Shown in pieces: positions 58,301 through 64,000 of a stretch of DNA of 64,000 nt (the first letter of the stretch is position 1; each line of letters begins with the position of its first letter). The notes below the pieces were generated by a model. It saw only the letters and a program-made list of their open reading frames with translations. It did not search any database and was not told where the DNA came from. The stretch spans positions 3,847,680 to 3,911,679 of the forward strand of contig OZ022589.1 of the NCBI GenBank assembly GCA_963669155.1. The letters are read 5' to 3'. Source of the DNA: Arbacia lixula (taxonomy: Eukaryota; Echinodermata; Echinoidea; Arbacioida; Arbaciidae). The position numbers and the translations under genes are program-made.

Positions 58301-58762
58301 CTTTTCTTTTTCTTCACAATATCGGTTAGTCATGAGGATTTTTTTAAATGATATATAGACATTACAATAATACTATCCTGTGTACAAATACCTAAATAAT
58401 ACATGTGATTCGGTAATGAGAACATTCTTTATCATTTCGTTCTTGATTTGGCTTTTGATCTTAACTTAATCGTATTAATCGTATCATCTTTCCTTTGAAG
58501 TTGTTTCTTCTTCCTCGTTTTATTTGTCTGCTTACCGATGTTCCACGCCGACGCCGAAAGTGCCGAAATCGCGGTTGTAATCGGGATAAGCCTCGGTATT
58601 TTCATTGATGTACACGCCAAAAGGTCTGCCTGAGTTCGAGCGGGGGACATTCCAATTGTTGCTCGATCCGCCCCCTCCGCTAGACCCGCCCCCAGAGGAG
58701 CAGGCGCATGCGCAGACCAGCAGCTGAACCAGACACAATGCCGAGATGATATAGCGCGCCAT
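55198..58762 (-). CDS. Secreted two-EF-hand protein, five coding exons
   Basis: Coding exons in transcript order are 58536-58762, 56623-56706, 55732-55895 and 55198-55307, with a non-coding 5' exon upstream at 60233-60328. All introns are GT-AG with consistent phases (2, 2, 1), giving 194 residues. Residues 1-21 (MARYIISALCLVQLLVCAC...) are a signal peptide. Residues 22-36 are a Ser/Gly linker, and about 37-103 a Gly-rich, alternating region (FGVGVEH, VSVNGHIGSDLGG, AVGVGLNIKF) that would suit beta hairpins. Residues 126-137 (DSNKDGQLDVAE) and 156-167 (DQDKDEKISLAE) are two canonical 12-residue EF-hand loops with all chelating positions filled. This predicts a secreted calcium-binding protein; the family is not recognised. 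The Gly-rich part loosely resembles attacin-type domains, but that is a guess. Confidence 0.85.
55385..55580 (+). repeat. Purine-rich (GA)n tract in EF-hand intron 4
   Basis: Short GA runs at 55413-55434 and 55455-55467 in a purine-rich context. Confidence 0.85.
55732..55895 (-). CDS. EF-hand gene exon 4: first EF-hand
   Basis: Encodes residues 104-158, including helix, loop DSNKDGQLDVAE and exit W, then the start of the second hand (DHDQD). The acceptor is GTAG and the donor GTAAGT; the intron splits the second calcium loop after its third position. Confidence 0.85.
56018..56070 (+). repeat. (CA)n microsatellite in EF-hand intron 3
   Basis: Two CA tracts flank a repeated ATTAAATCACTAA motif. 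Confidence 0.9.
56071..56622. other. EF-hand intron 3, remaining part
   Basis: AT-rich, nothing recognised. Confidence 0.4.
56623..56706 (-). CDS. EF-hand gene exon 3: Gly-rich segment
   Basis: 84 bases encoding RPSDRVSVNGHIGSDLGG and NPAVGVGLNI, entering and leaving in phase 2 with a CCAG acceptor and a GTAAGT donor. Adjacent residues alternate polar and hydrophobic, as in extended strands. Confidence 0.8.
56845..58147. mobile_element. Cluster of tRNA-derived SINEs, three tandem plus inverted copies
   Basis: The unit period is 303 bases (GGATAGCGTGCTCCATCCT at 56909, 57212, 57515). On the minus strand each copy has a tRNA-like head with AGGTTCAAATCCC (pol III B box, 56973-56985 in copy 1) preceded by TAGCTTGCATGGTTA (A-box-like). 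A tail follows, ending TTTACAGGATGGAGCACGC and then a conserved AAATTTCTTTGTAAATT. From about 57745 the orientation reverses: a headless copy, then a full + copy with its B box at 58035. The arms flanking 57750-57875 could fold into a hairpin of about 300 bp. Located in intron 2 of the EF-hand gene. Confidence 0.8.
58148..58535. other. EF-hand intron 2, remaining part
   Basis: AT-rich, no feature recognised. Confidence 0.4.
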
Positions 58763-58768
58763 GTTGTT
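58536..58768 (-). CDS. EF-hand gene exon 2: start codon, signal peptide, Ser/Gly linker
   Basis: The exon starts after a TTTCAG acceptor at 58769-58770, six bases before the ATG at 58762. The ATG 42 bases further upstream would lie in the intron, so the internal Met is chosen. Residues 1-75 follow, and the exon ends CATCG before GTAAGC, phase 2. Confidence 0.85.
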
Positions 58769-59165
58769 CTGAAAGTTACACACAAAATATGATTTATATA
58801 CCAATTATCATGCAAATGAAAGTCGTACATACAAGTTTGAAAACAGTCAAATCCGTGACTTGCAAATAATGAAGTTAATCACACTTGCGGTATTATTCTG
58901 AACCAATTTTCCCCGTCTAAAGTTTTGACGTTCAAAGATCTCAAATTGTGAAAGGCCGATCGATTGGCGCATTTCATTTTTACTAAAGTTTTGTTCAGAA
59001 TACCCGCCCTGAAGGATGCCTCCCTAGCTACACGAAAGAACCTGTGTGTGCATCGTTTCATTGTCCAAAAGAGCAAGCGGTACGAGATCAAGAAAACAAC
59101 TAGTACGTCATATACGTAGTAAAATCAAGTACACTTAACTCATTTACTTGTTGTCCACAACATAT
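58769..59165. other. EF-hand 5' intron, part
   Basis: No structure recognised. Confidence 0.4.
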
Positions 59166-59171
59166 TAAATT

Positions 59172-59325
59172 ACAGCCCCGTTCCACAAAGAGACAATTGC
59201 AGTAGGACGCGACTTTGCATTCCATTATAATAGTTACGATAGATCCACACGACACATTCCGATCAGTACCAATTACAACTCATATGATCGATTGCTATCG
59301 CAACTACTTTGTGATACAGATTAAC
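59172..59325. mobile_element. MITE with CCCCGTTCCACAAAGAG-type termini
   Basis: Left GCCCCGTTCCACAAAGAGAC and right CAACTACTTTGTGATACAG are diverged inverse ends, with internal GTACCAATTACAACTC. Resembles a common deuterostome MITE type. Confidence 0.5.
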
Positions 59326-59862
59326 GCTCTATCGTACGAGGCGCGGTCCATATTCTAGAGAAGAACTCAAATCTACGGCCTGGGTGTAGGTATGGACTGA
59401 AATTTGAACCAAAGTTATAAAATCTGTTTGCCCAGATAACAGACACACATAATCTCTTTTATTCCATTAAACAAGCTGATTTATTCAAAATGATGTAATC
59501 GCCTGCCCTCTACACTTGGACTAAATAAGTCAGGTTTAGTATGATTTCGATGATACGGACCAGTGTAAATATGGAAAGCTCGGAGTCGTACTCACCACTC
59601 ATTCGACTTTGAACTCATATGCATTTTCATTTTGATTCGTGTGAAATAAGATGGGTGCATAAGCTTCGTGACACATACAATATCATATATCGACAATAGG
59701 CAGTCATGCATAATATCAAGGTATATCAATTTCGATGAAAAGCCTTTAGCTCCTTTTGCATATCAATACAATTCAGTTTGGTATACAGGTTAGTAGTCCT
59801 CAGAGGGAGCAAGAGAGGAATTAGAGAGATCAAGCTAAGACCTTCATCCAGCAGTCAATGGA
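59326..59862. other. EF-hand 5' intron, part
   Basis: AT-rich, no feature recognised. Confidence 0.4.
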
Positions 59863-59865
59863 CGG

Positions 59866-59867
59866 CT

Positions 59868-59899
<32 letters not shown>

Positions 59900-60050
59900 A
59901 GGAGAAGAAGAAGAAGAAGAAGAAGAAGAAGAAGAAGAAGAAGAAGAAGAAGAAGAAGAAGAAGGAGAAGAAGAAGAAGAAGAAGAAGAAGAAGAAGAAG
60001 AAGAAGAAGAAGAAGAAGAAGAAGAAGAGGAGGAAGAAGAAGAAAAATAG
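59866..60050 (+). repeat. (GAA)n array in the EF-hand 5' intron
   Basis: About 60 GAA triplets with a few GGA. In transcript sense it is (TTC)n, beginning about 180 bases after the 5' UTR exon donor. Confidence 0.95.
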
Positions 60051-60232
60051 AACCCAACCCTAGGCCTAAATCTAAGCCTACCCTAACACTAGACAAACAC
60101 ATTAGTAAATTTAAAAAAATGACAACATTACTCATCGATAAAATGTATAGTGAATGATTTGCCCGTTATTCATGATATCAGACTACAATCATATGTCGTA
60201 ACAAACACAAAGTTAATCAGGAAAACACTTAC

Positions 60233-60328
60233 CAAATAAAAGTGACGTTTGATCTGAGAGATTGAAAGGCAAGCCGGAGCGTTGGTGAAGCGATGATTCC
60301 GTCAGGTTGGAAACTCTGGAGAGCAACT
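60233..60328 (-). other. Predicted 5' UTR exon of the EF-hand gene
   Basis: A 96-base segment from the predicted initiator to a strong donor (TTTG/GTAAGTG at 60231-60232). It has no ATG-led reading frame. The matching acceptor is TTTCAG at 58769-58770, just before the coding ATG, giving a 1464-base 5' intron that contains a (GAA)n array. Confidence 0.6.
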
Positions 60329-60358
60329 GATTTCTGCATCACTTGCTTCCCTATTTAT
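60325..60358 (-). promoter_or_regulatory. TATA + initiator core promoter of the EF-hand gene
   Basis: On the minus strand AAATAAATAG (TATA-like, 60352-60358) lies 29 bases before the A of TCAGTT (60325-60330), which matches the animal initiator consensus TCAKTY. The spacing is the textbook one, and a splice donor follows 96 bases later. Confidence 0.6.
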
Positions 60359-61079
60359 TTGCTTATGCGGGTCAAGTCTTACTCCGCTTTTTTCTGGTAA
60401 AACAAAATAAGTCTGTCAATACATTGTAAATGGAGACAACAAGAGGGGTCAAAAGAAAACGAATATCAATAATGTACCATGTATAGAAAGGATACGAGTC
60501 ATGGGTTGAGCTGGGCGGGGCTTTATTTTGGTCACGGGTCGCCGATTGGCTGATTCATTCGACACCACTCTCTGATGTACCACCAAGGCGTCCAATCACA
60601 CGTCAGGAGCGAGGTCACGGTGAACCGGTGATCGAGATGACATCATGGTTGGTACACAGCCAAACGGCAGGCACCGGAAAATACGCTCATTTTATTTTCA
60701 GCGAGGTAGTCGTGACCTTCACTTGACCTCTCGAACCGCGGAAAACGTCTCCTCTTCAAACTGCGATATCTTCATGAATATATCATATTTTCGTGCGCTT
60801 TCTTTTGTAACTGTATGTTGGAGGTCGACATTTACCAAGGGTGAAAAAACATTTCATTGAAACAGGCAGACAAATATTGCAAATTCGAGATAAATATGTG
60901 GTTCTAATACAAATTAAAAAAAAAAAAAATAAACTCTAAATTCCAATGTCAATCGCTTTTGAGCCCTAAACATTGAGAGATCATCTGAAGCGGAATTTAT
61001 TGTACTTTATGGAGATACCATTATTTTTCAACCTCCCCCCATAGAAGGGTCAGGATCCAGCAAAACATCAACCATGTTC
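60359..61079. other. Upstream flank of the EF-hand gene
   Basis: Includes a GC-richer segment at 60500-60760 with several CpG and TGACCT/GGTCA motifs. The + frame 60645-60860 is not recognised; enhancer content is possible but unproven. Confidence 0.35.
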
Positions 61080-61259
61080 AAATCCAAAATGAGCGAGATA
61101 TGACGAAGTTGTGAACGATCCTAACCAGCCAATCATAGTCCAAGATAATAACGAAATTCTACCGGCGATCCAAGGCGATCCAATCACAGTCCGCGGACTA
61201 TGATTGACTGGTTAGGATCGCTCACAACTTCGTCATATCTCGCTCATTCTGGATTTATG
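61078..61259. mobile_element. Foldback MITE, about 62-bp arms
   Basis: AAATCCAAAATGAGCGAGAT at 61080 is inverted at 61238-61257 (ATCTCGCTCATTCTGGATTT). The arms match over about 62 bases with few mismatches and the loop is about 54 bases. It lies immediately before the truncated LINE. Confidence 0.75.
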
Positions 61260-61269
61260 AAACTACATG

Positions 61270-64000
61270 TAAGTGCACTCACTTAAATCTACGCAAAGAT
61301 GGACATATCATATTTGGTGGTGACTTTAACTGCACCCTAAACCCTGTTATTGACCGTTTATGCATGTCCACTGAACATAGATCAAAAATATCCACGGCTC
61401 TGAAAGCTTTGATTGAGAGTTCTCAATTGTGTGATGTCTGGCGCAAGCTACACCCCTTTGAACAAAAATTTTCTTGGCAGAGAAGAAATCCCATTAATGT
61501 TCATGGTGTTTCTAAGGCCAGATTGGATCGTTTTTATACACCTATTAGCTTAACGACATTCATCCATTCATGCTCAATCATACCTTGTTCCCTTTCAGAT
61601 CACTCTGCCATATACCTGAAAATTAAACTTCCTTCTCCAAACCTGAGAGGAAGTGCTTTTTGGCACTTGAATAACTCACTACTTACTGATAAAAGTTATC
61701 AAGATATTATTATTCATTTCTGGAACACCTGAACAACAAATACATGACTTTCCGAATATTTGTGCATGGTGGGACTTTGGTAAATCCCACATAAAATCTC
61801 TTACTCAGATTTACGCTTCTAAGGTAGCTAATGAAAAGAAAGAAACTCTCTTGAATATTAACAAGACTATCGAAAAGCTTCAATCTAATTCAGACTTTAC
61901 ACCTGATATACAACAGGCTCTAACTGAGCAGAGGGAGGAGCTCAATCTCCTGCTAAAAAAACAAACAAAGGGAACTATGATTAGGTCTCGCTTTCAATAT
62001 GCCAATGAAGCTGATACAAGTTCCAGCTTCTTTTACAATCTTGAAAAAAAAAACTCTATTTCAAGAACAATGTCTCGTATACGTCTTTCATCTGGTGTTA
62101 TCATAGAGGATCAAGGAGAAATCAAAGCTCATGTACGAAATTTCTATGAACGTTTATATTGTAGTATTTCTACTGACCAAAACTCTCTTGAAACTATTCT
62201 TTCGAATCTTCCTCGGCTTGAACCTGAAGAATCTGACAATCTTGACGCTCCTTTGACACTTGATGAAATTACCATTGCTGTAAAACAGCTTGGAAATAAC
62301 AAGTCTCCTGGCTTGGATGGCCTGTCTTCTGAATTTTACCTCACTTTTTGGCCGCTCCTTAAAAATGATCTCCTTTCTGTTCTGCAATATGCCATTACAT
62401 CTGGGAATCTTCCAAACTCCTTTCATAAGGCGGTTATTACCCTCATTCCAAAGAAAGGGGATCCGGCAGACATTGCAAATGGCGCCCTGTATCCCTTCTC
62501 AACAACGACTACAAAATTTTTGCTAAGGCACTTGCAAACAGACTTAAACTGTGTATTGGCGATATCATTCATCATGACCAGTCGTACTGTTACTGTGTAC
62601 CTGGCAGATCAATACGACAATATTATCTTGATAATAGATGTAATTCACTTTGCACATTGCAATAACTTCCCTCTTGCTATTGTTAATCTAGATCAGAAGA
62701 ATAACGTTGACCACCACTATCTGTTCAGCACAATGAAGGCCATGGGTATCGGAGACTTCTTTATCTCATGTGTAAAACTCTTCTACAAAAATACTGAGGG
62801 TCTTGTTAAGGTGTGCAGATCTTTATCCGCACCTTTTCCCTTTCGTAAAGGCATTCGTCAAGGTTGTCCTATGTCTGGTCTGTTATATTCAATCGCCATA
62901 GAACCCTTCCTACATCTGTCAAGACAAAACCTCCGTGATTCTGGTTTTACTTTGCCCAACACCGGAACGAAAGTGTCTGTATCAGCGTATGCTGATGATA
63001 TATCTATTTTTGTTAGCTCTGACTCCGGTTTTGACACAATTCAAAGAGTGTATAACATTTTCAGTATTTCATCAAATGCCTGTCTTAACCATGAGAAATC
63101 ACAAGGATTATGGCGAGGGTCTTGGTCTAGACGGAGTGAAAATCCTCTTCACTTTAAGTGGAATAATGAAGGACTAACTTTTCTTGGGGTTCACCTTGGT
63201 ACAAGCAACACATTCATAAATCAAAACTGGATGAAGTGTAAAGAAAAACTAAACAAAACTCTCACGCGGTGGACCTCCATCACACATATAGTCTCTCATT
63301 GAAAGGCAGGATTCTTGTAGCAAATCAATTAGCTGCCTCAAAAATCTTTCACCATCTTGCTACTCTTTCTCCCCCTAAGTCGATATTGACAGAACTCCAA
63401 GAGATGCTTATCAACTTCGTCTGGTGTAATAAAAGACATCTTTTGAAAAAACAGATTCTATATCAGGAACCAAATAAAGGTGGACTTGGTCTAGTGTGTC
63501 TCCAAGCACGCACTCTTGCATTTCGTTTTACCTTCCTTCAGCGCTTTGTGAACCTTTCTTCCCATCCTGCATATGCTCTGTATTCTTATAACCTAAAGAA
63601 GTACAAAAGACTCAACTTTGATTTCCAGCTGTTCCTCATTGAAGCAGATCCAAAATATGACACGAGCTTGCCTTGTTTTTACTCCGAAGTGCTGAGTGCT
63701 TGGAGATCCTCCGTAGCACGTATTGAAAGTTCGTCCTATTCGTAAATATTCCTTTAAACTACACTCCTTTACTTTCATGTGACTTGAATGGCACTATGGT
63801 TCTCCCTTCTCGACTTTTTGCACGCGGAATCAAACTCGTGAAGTATCTTCTCAACCTTACAAATGGCAGGTGCCTTCCGGCTGAAAATATAACTCTTACC
63901 GCATTTCTTCGTCCTTCTGTTCGCCTCCTTGAACTTGAACTCTCTTGGAAGCATAAGAAACTGTCCAATAACTTTCCAGCGTACTTCTGTTCCAACGGAT
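61270..64000 (+). mobile_element. L1-Tx1-type LINE ORF2, 5' truncated, decayed, runs off the window
   Basis: The endonuclease C-terminus is present (61310-61735: IIFGGDFNCTLNP, KARLDRFYTP, SLSDHSAIYL). The reverse transcriptase follows (61851-63302: GNNKSPGLDGLSSEFY, AVITLIPKKGDPADIAN, LDQK.., RQGCPMSGLLYSIAIEPFL, catalytic SAYADDISIF). The Tx1-type C-terminal region is at 63269-63745 (SLKGRILVANQLAASKIFH, NKGGLGLVCLQARTLAF) and continues to the window end (ELSWKHKKLSNNF). A frame change lies between 61735 and 61851. Paired shifts at about 62485-62600 alter the stretch normally reading RPVSLLNNDYKIFAKALANR. The AFD of motif A is lost at about 62700, and a one-base shift is near 63280. Confidence 0.85.

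Noticed and set aside
55198-58762. Antimicrobial attacin-type protein
   Set aside because: The Gly-rich hairpin-like segment is suggestive, but the EF-hand pair and low similarity do not support that name.
59778-60135. Poly-Glu and poly-Leu frames
   Set aside because: Translations of the (GAA)n array lying in the EF-hand 5' intron.

Overview
The window looks like an intron-rich, AT-rich animal genome, most likely a marine deuterostome invertebrate and probably an echinoderm such as a sea urchin. This is inferred from three things: the METTL27-like methyltransferase type, the mixture of RTE, CR1/L2-like and L1-Tx1 LINEs with tRNA-derived SINEs and many MITEs, and the very heavy load of (GA)n, (GAA)n and (TAC)n microsatellites. 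No bacterial-type operons, CRISPR arrays, rRNA or intact tRNA genes are visible, and I recognised no LTR element or other virus-like fossil.

Two host genes can be built exon by exon, both on the minus strand. (1) A METTL27/WBSCR27-like SAM-dependent methyltransferase has five coding exons between 47306 and 22421 and encodes 238 residues. All splice junctions are GT-AG and in phase. Its first intron is about 22.4 kb and is swollen by a composite mobile element. (2) A small secreted two-EF-hand protein of 194 residues has five coding exons between 58762 and 55198, plus a 5' UTR exon at 60233-60328 and a TATA/Inr core promoter. A third, weakly supported coding exon lies at 9019-9194 on the minus strand.

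Layout: 1-2010 is an RTE-type LINE. 2340-3920 is a CR1/L2-like LINE endonuclease region split by a hAT-like MITE with an 8-bp target duplication. 3.9-9.0 kb holds AT-rich DNA and microsatellites. 9.0-9.2 kb is the orphan exon. 9.6-22.4 kb is intergenic, with MITEs, a 284-bp tandem duplication and dense (GA)n clusters. 22.4-47.3 kb is the METTL27-like gene. Inside its first intron, 32485-44095 is a candidate large element with long inverted termini that carry about 160-bp tandem repeats rich in AGGTCA half-sites. A 5635-bp PIF/Harbinger-like element with a TTA duplication sits inside it, and an R2-type endonuclease fragment sits in its right arm. 48.5-49.03 kb is a minisatellite with a TGACGTCA site in most units, upstream of the methyltransferase gene. 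49-54.4 kb is a graveyard of LINE and TIR elements ending in a (CCAA)n array. 55.2-60.36 kb is the EF-hand gene, whose second intron holds an inverted cluster of tRNA-derived SINEs. 61.08-61.26 kb is a foldback, and 61.27-64.0 kb is a decayed L1-Tx1-type LINE that runs off the window.

The two genes share a strand but have no evident functional link. Most of the window's structure comes from nested mobile elements and simple repeats. All positions and splice sites were read by eye; family assignments are from motif recognition without database search.
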